Shown here: positions 14,185-21,282 of the stretch, in pieces
How positions within the stretch are numbered: the first letter of the stretch is position 1
Layout of the letters: every line of letters begins with the position of its first letter
From: Clostridiales bacterium
GTDB taxonomy: Bacteria > Bacillota > Clostridia > Oscillospirales > Oscillospiraceae
DNA: 22,298 bases
Reading direction: 5' to 3'
NCBI GenBank assembly: GCA_021200895.1
Contig: JAJQFX010000187.1
Coordinates: forward strand, 1 to 22,298
Made by a program: the position numbers and the translations under genes
Notes under the pieces: model-generated
The model's database searches: none
What the model saw: the letters and a program-made list of their open reading frames with translations, nothing else
Told to the model about the DNA's origin: nothing

Positions 14185-16215
14185 ATGGTAAATAAATTGG
14201 CCGGCTCCGGTGGGAAAGAAAACTGGAAGCGGGAGTATTTTTCCATTCCTAATCTAATGGGATACTTCCGCATCCTGCTGGTTCCGGTGTTTGCAGTCCT
14301 CTATCTCCGGGCGGAGACCTCCAGAGATTATCTGGTGGCGACTGTGGTGCTGGGCATTTCGGCGCTGACGGACTGCTTTGATGGAAAAATCGCCCGGCGA
14401 TTCAATATGGTAACAGAGTGGGGCAAGTTTATCGACCCCCTGGCAGATAAGCTCACCCAATGCGTCGCCGCCCTGTGCCTGACCACCCGGTTCCCGCTGA
14501 TGGTCTGGCTGGCGGCGCTGCTGCTGTTCAAGGAACTGGTGCTGGCGATACTGGGAGCAGTCTTCCTGCACATGGGGAAGAAGATGGACGGTGCCCAGTG
14601 GTGCGGCAAGGTTGCTACCGTGATTCTGGACTGCTCTCTGGTGATTCTCCTGCTGCTGCCCGACATCAGCTACAGTACGGCGAACCTGCTGATTTATTTA
14701 TGCATGGCCGCCGCCGTTTATGCGCTGATAGGCTACGGGCTGGTCTACCGCCGTATGTGGCTGGATATTGGGCAGGAAAAGGGGAAGAAGCACGGCTGGC
14801 GTATCGGCATCCTCAGCGGCGCGGGGCTGCTGGTACTGTTCGTGATTTATGTGCTGGTGGGGGCCATCCTGCCGGTGTCCAAGCAGAAGGAGGTCAGCGA
14901 GGACTATCAGTCCTCCTTCTCGGTAGACGACTTTTACAGTGAAGAAGCCTCCGGCGACCGGGCCACCCTGCTGATGGACAATGAGGATGCGCTGGAGAGC
15001 CGCATCCGCATGATTGCCGCCGCCCAGGAGCGCATCATCCTCTCCACCTTTGACATCCGCTCTGACGAGGCGGGGATGCAGGTGCTGTCCGCCCTCTATG
15101 CCGCCGCAGAGCGGGGGGTGGCGGTGCAGCTGCTGGCGGACGGGATGCGTTCCCTGACCAATATGGAGGGCAACCCCTACTTCTACGCCCTGTCCAGCCA
15201 TGAGAATGTGGAAATCCGCATCTATAACCAAATCAACCTCCTGAAGCCCTGGACCATCATGGGGCGGCTCCATGATAAGTATATCATTGTGGATGATGAC
15301 CTGTACCTGCTGGGCGGGCGGAACACCTTTGACTATTTCCTGGGGGATACCGACGGATGGCGGAACTTTGACTGGGACGTGCTGGTATACTATACCGGCC
15401 AGGGGGAAGGCTCCATGGCGCAGCTGGAAGCCTATTTCGAGACGGTCTGGGATTCGGAGAACTGCACCGTGTTCCACAACAGCGCCCGCCTTGCCAACAC
15501 CGGCAGCGTCAAGCGGGCCGCCGCGACCCTGACGGAGGTGTACGCCGCCCTCCAGGAGGAGCAGCCGGAGCTGTTCACCGCGTATGACTATGAGGCCAAC
15601 ACGGTGGAGACGGATAAAATCACCCTGCTCTCCGGTGACACAAACATCTTCTCCAAGGAATCGAAGGTGTACTACGCTGTCTGCCAGCTGATGGAGAACG
15701 CTGAAGAGAATGTCAGCATCCACACCCCCTATGTCATCTGCAACGACGCGATGACGGAGGAGTTCGGCACCCTGTCCAGCCTGGTGCCCTCGGTGCAGCT
15801 GATGACCAATTCCCCGGCCAACAACAGCAACCCCTTTGGGGCCGCCTACTATCAGGCGGATCGACTCAAGGTGGTGGAGCAGGGTATCACCCTGCTGGAA
15901 TACCACGGGGACTACTCCTATCACGGGAAGGTAATCGCCATTGATGATGACCTGTCCCTGGTGGGCTCCTTCAACTTCGATATGCGCAGCGTTTACCTGG
16001 ACACGGAGCTGATGCTGGCGGTGGACAGCGAGGATCTCAACGCCATGCTGCGGGAGGATATGGCGTATTACGAGGCGCAGGCCGCCACCGTGGTGGATGA
16101 GGACACCACGGTGCTTCCCAACGGAGAGGCGGCAGACCAATCTGTGTCCCCCATCCGCCAGGTTGTGCTCAGCGGCATACGCCTGCTGCTGGGCTGGGCG
16201 AAATTCCTGATGTAA
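14185..16215 (+). CDS. Fused CDP-alcohol phosphatidyltransferase and phospholipase D-like (cardiolipin synthase-type) protein
   Basis: This 676-residue membrane protein has two catalytic modules. Residues 18-195 resemble PgsA: Y-F-S-I-P-N-L, several membrane helices and the complete motif D63-x2-D66-G-x2-A-R-x8-G80-x3-D84-x3-D88. An extra membrane helix (about 206-229) leads to a phospholipase D region with both HKD motifs intact: His363/Lys365/Asp370 followed by G-G-R-N, and His580/Lys582/Asp587 followed by G-S-F-N. The first module should move a phosphatidyl group from CDP-diacylglycerol to glycerol 3-phosphate or another alcohol. The second probably joins phosphatidylglycerols into cardiolipin or transfers phosphatidyl groups. 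An AAAGGAAG site precedes ATG 14185. A lipase-like gene follows after 34 bases and is probably cotranscribed. Specific substrates are inference; the two domains are certain. Confidence 0.93.
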   Translation: MVNKLAGSGGKENWKREYFSIPNLMGYFRILLVPVFAVLYLRAETSRDYLVATVVLGISALTDCFDGKIARRFNMVTEWGKFIDPLADKLTQCVAALCLTTRFPLMVWLAALLLFKELVLAILGAVFLHMGKKMDGAQWCGKVATVILDCSLVILLLLPDISYSTANLLIYLCMAAAVYALIGYGLVYRRMWLDIGQEKGKKHGWRIGILSGAGLLVLFVIYVLVGAILPVSKQKEVSEDYQSSFSVDDFYSEEASGDRATLLMDNEDALESRIRMIAAAQERIILSTFDIRSDEAGMQVLSALYAAAERGVAVQLLADGMRSLTNMEGNPYFYALSSHENVEIRIYNQINLLKPWTIMGRLHDKYIIVDDDLYLLGGRNTFDYFLGDTDGWRNFDWDVLVYYTGQGEGSMAQLEAYFETVWDSENCTVFHNSARLANTGSVKRAAATLTEVYAALQEEQPELFTAYDYEANTVETDKITLLSGDTNIFSKESKVYYAVCQLMENAEENVSIHTPYVICNDAMTEEFGTLSSLVPSVQLMTNSPANNSNPFGAAYYQADRLKVVEQGITLLEYHGDYSYHGKVIAIDDDLSLVGSFNFDMRSVYLDTELMLAVDSEDLNAMLREDMAYYEAQAATVVDEDTTVLPNGEAADQSVSPIRQVVLSGIRLLLGWAKFLM

Positions 16216-16249
16216 TGCGGCGGGGCATCTGCGGAAAGGAGCGCACCCC

Positions 16250-17194
16250 ATGAAGAAAGAACATCTATGGATCCTCTCCCGGGACGCCAAGCGCAGCCTG
16301 CACTGCGTCCTGTGGCAGCCGGATAGCGGCGAGGTGCGGGCGGTGGTGCAAATCATTCACGGCATGGAGGAGTATGTGGAGCGGTACGAGGACTTCGCCC
16401 TCTACATGACCAGCCGCGGCATCGCAGTCATTGGCCACGATATGCTGGGCCACGGCCAGAGCGTGCGGGAGCCGAAGGAGATGGGCTTCTTCACCGAGCA
16501 GGACGGCGACCAGGTCATTGTGGACGACGTGGAGAGCGTGGCCCTCCGGGTTCAGGGCACCTTCCCCTTTGCGCCGCTGGTGCTGCTGGCCCACAGCATG
16601 GGTTCCTTTGTGGCGCGGCGCTATATCACCCAGTACACCGGAAAGGCCAGAGGGGTCATTTTGATGGGCACCGGCATCGTGTCCGGGCAGGCCGCCGCAG
16701 TGGCCGGCGGAATCGCCAGCCTGCTGTGCCTGATTCTGGGGCCCACCTATCACAGCAAATGGCTGGAGAATCGGGTGGTGGGGCGCTTCAACCGGCAGTT
16801 CACCGCCACCCGGACCCGCTGCGACTGGCTCAGCCGGGATGTGGAGAATGTAGACCGTTACTTACAGGACCCGCTGTGCGGCAACTGCTTCACCGTCGGC
16901 GGATACCGGGATTATTTCAGGCTGGCCGGCCGTCTGGCCCGCCAGGAGGATTTTGAACAAATCAACACACGGATGCCCATGGTGCTGGTCTCCGGTGAAA
17001 AGGACCCGGTGGGCCACATGGGGAAGGACATTCCCAAACTCACCCAGCTCTACCATAAGTGGGGGGTGATAGACGTCACCTACAAGCTGTGGAAGGACGA
17101 CCGGCACGAACTGCTGAACGAGCCTGACCGGGAGGACATCTACGGCTGGCTGCTGGGCTGGATCGAAAATCACGTTTTACAGGAGTTTCATTGA
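16250..17194 (+). CDS. Alpha/beta hydrolase, monoglyceride lipase / serine aminopeptidase S33-like
   Basis: This 314-residue alpha/beta hydrolase resembles monoacylglycerol lipases and lysophospholipases. The oxyanion segment I-I-H-G-M-E is at 35-40 and D-M-L-G-H-G-Q at 64-70. The nucleophile elbow L-A-H-S-M-G-S places the catalytic serine at 116, with Ala replacing the usual first Gly of G-x-S-x-G. Asp252 (S-G-E-K-D-P-V-G) and His286 (D-D-R-H-E) complete the triad. No signal peptide is seen, so it is probably cytoplasmic or membrane-associated. AAAGGAG lies before ATG 16250. It follows the phospholipid-synthesis fusion gene closely and precedes a strong terminator, so the two likely form an operon concerned with membrane lipid turnover. 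The substrate is inferred. Confidence 0.92.
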   Translation: MKKEHLWILSRDAKRSLHCVLWQPDSGEVRAVVQIIHGMEEYVERYEDFALYMTSRGIAVIGHDMLGHGQSVREPKEMGFFTEQDGDQVIVDDVESVALRVQGTFPFAPLVLLAHSMGSFVARRYITQYTGKARGVILMGTGIVSGQAAAVAGGIASLLCLILGPTYHSKWLENRVVGRFNRQFTATRTRCDWLSRDVENVDRYLQDPLCGNCFTVGGYRDYFRLAGRLARQEDFEQINTRMPMVLVSGEKDPVGHMGKDIPKLTQLYHKWGVIDVTYKLWKDDRHELLNEPDREDIYGWLLGWIENHVLQEFH

Positions 17195-17207
17195 TTCGCT
17201 GAACGAT

Positions 17208-17248
17208 AAAACGCCGTACCAAAGCGTCTGCTTCGGTACGGCGTTTTT
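17208..17248. terminator. Bidirectional terminator after the hydrolase gene
   Basis: Left arm 17208-17225 and right arm 17230-17247 pair over 18 positions with one mismatch (loop GTCT). Four A residues start the left arm and five T residues end the right, so it terminates both the hydrolase transcript and the convergent gene at 17260-17652. Confidence 0.9.
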
Positions 17249-17259
17249 CTGTAAAAGAT

Positions 17260-17652
17260 TCAGCGGAACCTGGTTCTGCGCTGAGGGTCGCGGCCCAGGG
17301 GTATCTCCGGGTGTTGGGCCATCAGGGCGCGCACCTCGGCCTCCGGCGTCCGCTCGTTCAGGTTGGCGCTGTACTCCCCCAGGGAGGCGGCCCACTCCCC
17401 CTCCGCCCCATAGTTCACCACAAGGCGGTAGCTGTGGAAGGTGGCCTCCCCGCCGGTGGCCTCCTTCAGCTGGATATACCAGCGGACAATGTCCCGATAG
17501 GGGATGTAGCGCCCGCCCAGCCCGGCAAAGCGGCTCAGATAGAGGCACTCCGCCCCGAAGCGGACTCCCTTGATACGGCGGGCCTGGCGGAAATCTCGCT
17601 GCCACTCCTCCTGGGGGAGGGGCGCGGTCAACGGCTGATAGGGGAGCAGCAT
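17260..17652 (-). CDS. Hypothetical protein, 130 residues
   Basis: Not recognised. The frame is open further upstream, but ATG 17652 is chosen because AAAGGAG stands 7 bases before it. The protein has alternating hydrophobic and aromatic segments (V-R-F-G-A-E-C-L-Y-L-S, R-Y-I-P-Y-R-D-I-V-R-W-Y-I, Y-R-L-V-V-N-Y-G). These resemble the strands of a small beta-barrel such as a bacterial PH-like fold, and the tail is Arg-rich (D-P-Q-R-R-T-R-F-R). No signal peptide or membrane span. It ends 12 bases before the terminator shared with the hydrolase and is transcribed divergently from the 67-residue gene at 17774. Function unknown. Confidence 0.75.
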   Translation of the reverse strand: MLLPYQPLTAPLPQEEWQRDFRQARRIKGVRFGAECLYLSRFAGLGGRYIPYRDIVRWYIQLKEATGGEATFHSYRLVVNYGAEGEWAASLGEYSANLNERTPEAEVRALMAQHPEIPLGRDPQRRTRFR

Positions 17653-17773
17653 GGCAAACTCCTTTCTGTTGTGGGCAGTCCCCCGCAGGGACGCAACCCC
17701 AGGGCAGACAGCGCATAAACTGGGAGAGGAACGACGGCTTTCGACCGGCCTGCGCAGGCGGATAGGAGTGGAT

Positions 17774-17977
17774 ATGTCAAACGCAGCACAAGGGCCGTCA
17801 GGGGGCGCACTGGTGACAGCGGCGGCAGCCATGGCGCTGGTCATTGCCGAAGGGCGCAGCCAGGAACAGCTGGAGCTGCTGTCCCTGTTCCTCACATCGC
17901 TGGCGGACAATCTGGCGCTGTACGCAGCCCAGCTGCCCAGCGAAGACGGGAATAACGACACCCTCCTGACGCAGTAA
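17774..17977 (+). CDS. Small hypothetical protein, 67 residues (DUF6774-like?)
   Basis: A small acidic protein with an Ala/Leu-rich helical pattern: A-L-V-T-A-A-A-A-M-A-L-V-I-A-E-G-R-S, then L-E-L-L-S-L-F-L-T-S-L-A-D-N-L. The E-G-R-S between two amphipathic helices recalls, from memory, short clostridial proteins labelled DUF6774; this is tentative. ATG 17774 is chosen because AGGAG at 17764-17768 sits 5 bases upstream; the open frame continues upstream without another good site. It is divergent from the 130-residue gene and convergent with aspartokinase. Function unknown. Confidence 0.65.
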   Translation: MSNAAQGPSGGALVTAAAAMALVIAEGRSQEQLELLSLFLTSLADNLALYAAQLPSEDGNNDTLLTQ

Positions 17978-17979
17978 AA

Positions 17980-18013
17980 GGCCGGGGCGGAGGCACAGCC
18001 TTCCGCCCCGGCC
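17980..18013 (-). terminator. Terminator of the aspartokinase operon
   Basis: GGCCGGGGCGGAGG (17980-17993) pairs with 17999-18013, with one bulge and loop CACAG. On the minus strand it is followed by TTTT (17979-17976). It closes the pheB-hom-lysC transcript and may also stop the convergent 67-residue gene. Confidence 0.75.
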
Positions 18014-18029
18014 GTGATGGTTCAGAGAT

Positions 18030-19253
18030 TTAGGAGCGGCCAAAATCCCGGAAGAATTTGTCATGCACCACCTGCACCGCCCGGTCGGCGTCCGCCTCGT
18101 CCACCAGGACGGAGACCTTGATTTCGCTGGTGGAAATCATATTGATATTGATACCGGCGGCATACAGGGCCTCGAACATGGCGGCGGCCACGCCGGGGTT
18201 GCCAATCATGCCGGCCCCCACGATGGAAACCTTGGCGATATGGTCATTGATGGAGATGTCCTCAAACCCGAGGCTCTCCTTGCGCTCGTCCAGCAGCTGC
18301 TTGCACAGCTCCGTATCGCTGCGGGCCACGGTGAAGGAGATGTCCTTCTCGTCCCCCCGGCCGATGGACTGCAAAATCACGTCCACGTTGACATTGTTCC
18401 TGGCCAGCAGGGAGAACACCTTAAAGGCCACGCCGGGCTCATTTTTCAGGCCCACCAGCGCCAGGCGGGCAATATTTTTATCCTTCGTGACACCGCTGAC
18501 ATGAGAATTTTCCATCGGTTTTACTACCTCCTTAACAATCGTACCCGGGTTCCCGGTGAAGCTGGACAGCACTTCCAGGTTGACGTTGTACCGTTTCGCC
18601 ATCTCCACGCTGCGGTTGTGCAGCACCTTGGCGCCCAGGGTGGCCATTTCCAGCATTTCGTCATAAGTGATTTCGTCGATTTTCCTGGCCCCTTCCACCT
18701 TGTTGGGGTCTGCGGTGTAGACGCCGTCCACATCGGTGAAAATCTGGCATTTGTCCGCATGGAGGACGGCGGCCAGCGCTACGGCAGAGGTGTCGCTGCC
18801 GCCCCGGCCCAGGGTGGTGACATCGTCATACCGATTGATGCCCTGGAAGCCGGTGAAGATGACGATTTTGTGGGAATCCAACTCCGCCTGGAGACGTTCC
18901 GTGTCGATGCGCTTGATGCGGGCATCGCCGTAGACCCGGTTGGTCTTAAAGCCCACCTGCCAGGCGTTCAGCGAGATGACGGGGTACCCCATCCCTTCTA
19001 TCACCATGGCACACAGGGCCACGGACTGCTGCTCGCCAATGGTGAGCAGCTGGTCCAGCTCCCGTTTGGACGCCCGGGGGTTGTACTCCTTCGCCATCGC
19101 AATCAGATGGTCAGTGGTTTTGCCCTGGGCGGACAGGACGACCACCACGTCGTTCCCCGCCCGATAGGTATCGGTGATGATTTTGGCGACGTGCTGCACC
19201 CGTTCCAGGTTCGCAACGGAGGAGCCGCCAAACTTTTGCACGATCAGAGCCAT
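18030..19253 (-). CDS. lysC: Aspartokinase (monofunctional, two ACT domains)
   Basis: Phosphorylates L-aspartate, the first step to lysine, methionine and threonine. This 407-residue protein begins M-A-L-I-V-Q-K-F-G-G-S-S-V-A, the ATP-site signature, followed by the F-T-G-F-Q-G and L-G-R-G-G-S-D-T-S catalytic stretches in the kinase half. Two tandem ACT domains fill the C-terminal third (E-P-G-V-A-F-K-V-F at about 280 and G-N-P-G-V-A-A-A-M-F at about 360), so feedback inhibition by lysine and/or threonine is expected. The ATG has GGGAGG upstream. It is the last gene after hom (97-base gap with a hairpin but no U-run), so read-through from hom is likely. The symbol lysC is by function; the isozyme type cannot be told. 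Confidence 0.96.
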   Translation of the reverse strand: MALIVQKFGGSSVANLERVQHVAKIITDTYRAGNDVVVVLSAQGKTTDHLIAMAKEYNPRASKRELDQLLTIGEQQSVALCAMVIEGMGYPVISLNAWQVGFKTNRVYGDARIKRIDTERLQAELDSHKIVIFTGFQGINRYDDVTTLGRGGSDTSAVALAAVLHADKCQIFTDVDGVYTADPNKVEGARKIDEITYDEMLEMATLGAKVLHNRSVEMAKRYNVNLEVLSSFTGNPGTIVKEVVKPMENSHVSGVTKDKNIARLALVGLKNEPGVAFKVFSLLARNNVNVDVILQSIGRGDEKDISFTVARSDTELCKQLLDERKESLGFEDISINDHIAKVSIVGAGMIGNPGVAAAMFEALYAAGININMISTSEIKVSVLVDEADADRAVQVVHDKFFRDFGRS

Positions 19254-19350
19254 TGTAAAAAAGGACCTCCCTCATATGACCTGCCGGAGCGCAGACTGCG
19301 CCTCCGGCTCACTCTCAATTTATGCGCCTGCCCGCCAGGGGGCGCAGGGC

Positions 19351-20547
19351 TTACAGCACCCGGTACAGAGCGCGGATCTCCAGCCCCTTCGCCCAGGCGC
19401 GGAGCTGGGGCGGGGTCATGGCCTCATCGGTGATGAAGGCGCTCTCTCCGTCCTTGGCGTCGCCGTTGCGCAGGCGCTTGGCCCCGTCCATGAACAGGTC
19501 GCCTGCCACCCGGAGGTACCAGCGGTTGGCCACCTCGTCCACGGAATAGGTGGTGTCGCTGCCCCCCTCTTCCCAGGTGATGAGCTTCTTGCCTTTGGCC
19601 CGGACGATGTCCATCACGTCGGCCACCACGGCGGAGGCGGTGGGCATTTTGCCTGCCCCGCGGCCATAGAACATGACATCCCCGATGGAGTCACCGGTGA
19701 CAAGGATGGCGTTGAACACATCCTCCACGTTGGCAAGGGGGGACTCCTCATCCACCAGATGGGGGGCCACATAGGCGCAGACCTTGCCGTCGCTCTCCCT
19801 GCGGATAGAGCGGCCAAACAGCTTGATGCGGTAGCCGCCGCTGCGGGCATAGGCCACGTCGGACAGGGTGATGTTGGAGATGCCTTCCGTAGGCACCTGC
19901 TCCGGGTAGATGTGCCGCCCGTAGCCCAGGGAGGACAGGATGCAGATTTTCCGGCAGGCGTCGTGGCCCTCAATGTCGGCGGTGGGATCCTTCTCGGCAT
20001 AGCCGTTGTCCTGGGCCTCCTTCAGCGCCGCGTCAAAGGACAGACCGGCGCGAATCATCCGGGTCAGGATATAGTTGGTGGTGCCGTTCAGGATGCCAAC
20101 GATTTCCTGGAGCTCGTTGGCGGCCAGGCAGTTACTCATGGGCCGCAGGATGGGGATGCCGCCGCCCACGGAGGCCTCGAACAGGTAGGAGCAGCCGTTG
20201 GCCTTGGCCAGCTGGAGCAGCTCATAGCCGTGGGTGGCCACCAGCTCCTTGTTGGAGGTGACGACGCTCTTCCCCTTGGACAGGGCCCGCTTCGTGCAGT
20301 CATAGGCGAAGCCCACGCCGCCCATGGTCTCCACCACCACGGCCACCTCCGGGTCGTTTTCAATAATGGAGAAGTCGTGAATCACCCGGTCGGCATAGGG
20401 GTCGCCGGGGAACTCCCGCAAATCCAAGATATATTTCAGATTGACTTCGTTGGCCACCCGCTCGGAGATGTGCTGGCCGTTTTTGTAAAAAATCTCGCCA
20501 ACACCGCTGCCGACTGTGCCGTAACCCAGAATTGCTACATTTACCAT
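19351..20547 (-). CDS. hom: Homoserine dehydrogenase with shortened ACT-like tail
   Basis: Reduces aspartate semialdehyde to homoserine. From ATG 20547 the protein has 398 residues; an in-frame GTG 12 bases upstream overlaps the ribosome binding site (GAGGTG) and is rejected. The Rossmann start is V-N-V-A-I-L-G-Y-G-T-V-G-S-G. The substrate domain carries N-G-T-T-N-Y-I-L and the catalytic-lysine segment D-P-T-A-D-I-E-G-H-D-A-C-R-K. The C-terminal part, about residue 342 to the end, starts like an ACT domain (R-W-Y-L-R-V-A-G-D) but is only 57 residues long and lacks the P-G-V-L effector-site turn. Feedback by threonine through this tail therefore seems lost. It sits between pheB-like and lysC in one operon. 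Confidence 0.96.
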   Translation of the reverse strand: MVNVAILGYGTVGSGVGEIFYKNGQHISERVANEVNLKYILDLREFPGDPYADRVIHDFSIIENDPEVAVVVETMGGVGFAYDCTKRALSKGKSVVTSNKELVATHGYELLQLAKANGCSYLFEASVGGGIPILRPMSNCLAANELQEIVGILNGTTNYILTRMIRAGLSFDAALKEAQDNGYAEKDPTADIEGHDACRKICILSSLGYGRHIYPEQVPTEGISNITLSDVAYARSGGYRIKLFGRSIRRESDGKVCAYVAPHLVDEESPLANVEDVFNAILVTGDSIGDVMFYGRGAGKMPTASAVVADVMDIVRAKGKKLITWEEGGSDTTYSVDEVANRWYLRVAGDLFMDGAKRLRNGDAKDGESAFITDEAMTPPQLRAWAKGLEIRALYRVL

Positions 20548-20611
20548 AATGATAGACACCTCACTCTATATTGCCGCGAACGGCTGCCCCGCGGCTGCCA
20601 GCCTGGATTCC

Positions 20612-21052
20612 TTACCCGGCCAGAATCTCAAACTTTAGTACGCCCTCCATAGAGGACGCCTTGTGAACCAATTCCTCCAGCGGCATAATCAGCCCGGAGG
20701 TCTCGGTGGACAGGGTGACGGCGGCGATGCCGCCGGTGGGGATGGACTGATTGATGGTGAGAATATTCCCGCCGGAAGCGGCAAAAATATTCAAAATGGA
20801 GGACAGCACCCCAGGCTCATCCTTCAGCATGGCCTGCATGGTGACGATGCGGCCCCGCATCATGTCACTGAGGGGATGCACCGCATCCCTGTACTTGTAG
20901 AAGGCGCTGCGGCTGATGCCCACAAGGCGGGTGGCCTCGTTGACGGTGGCCGCTTCCTTCCACTCCAGGGCCTGCTTGGCCCTGGCCACCTTCAAAATGA
21001 TTTCCGGCAGGGCGGACGCCTCTACAATATAATACTTGGATTCCTGAGCCAT
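20612..21052 (-). CDS. PheB-like ACT domain protein (UPF0735 family)
   Basis: This 146-residue protein starts at ATG 21052, where conserved sequence begins. The N-terminal half is helical and basic, with a helix-turn-helix-like segment (T-V-N-E-A-T-R-L-V-G-I-S-R-S-A-F-Y-K-Y). The C-terminal ACT domain (about 67-146) has the effector turn K-D-E-P-G-V-L-S and the N-I-L-T-I-N-Q-S strand. Such proteins occur upstream of hom or pheA in many Firmicutes, and their role in sensing an amino acid is inferred from the ACT fold. It is the first gene of the operon with hom (64-base gap) and lysC. It could control transcription or bind the partner enzymes; neither can be decided from sequence. Confidence 0.92.
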   Translation of the reverse strand: MAQESKYYIVEASALPEIILKVARAKQALEWKEAATVNEATRLVGISRSAFYKYRDAVHPLSDMMRGRIVTMQAMLKDEPGVLSSILNIFAASGGNILTINQSIPTGGIAAVTLSTETSGLIMPLEELVHKASSMEGVLKFEILAG

Positions 21053-21178
21053 AGCACCCCAGCCTCTCTCCCGGTCAGCCACCAAACAGGGCACGGAAAC
21101 CGGGGGAAGCCGGAGAAAATGCTTTGCTTCACGGCCATATGTCCGCGCACGGTGGCCACTTGTACTCGTGCACCGATT

Positions 21179-21208
21179 ATTCTAGCATACCTGCCCCCCC
21201 ATTTACAA
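21179..21208 (-). promoter_or_regulatory. Promoter of the pheB-like / hom / lysC operon
   Basis: On the minus strand, TTGTAA (21208-21203) and TAGAAT (21184-21179) are 18 bases apart, with an extended TG-C element before the -10. The leader to ATG 21052 is about 120 bases; no riboswitch or T-box element was recognised in it. Confidence 0.6.
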
Positions 21209-21282
21209 CCGTTTTTTCTTCCAAAATTCTCGTTATTTCCCATACCGCCTTTGACAAAGAGGCGGAGTTTGGAGGTTCGCCT

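Noticed and set aside
14698..16356. 552-codon minus-strand open frame opposite the phosphatidyltransferase fusion
   Set aside because: Shadow of a gene with two intact catalytic domains; composition His/Gly/Gln-rich without any motif.
19266..19345. Hairpin (GCCGGAG/CTCCGGC) between hom and lysC as a terminator
   Set aside because: No T-run follows on the minus strand, and lysC has no separate promoter that I can see; more likely an internal operon stem.
21247..21267. TTGACA at 21252-21257 as a promoter for the membrane protein
   Set aside because: No -10 box lies 16-18 bases downstream; the hexamer sits in a short inverted repeat just before the ribosome binding site.
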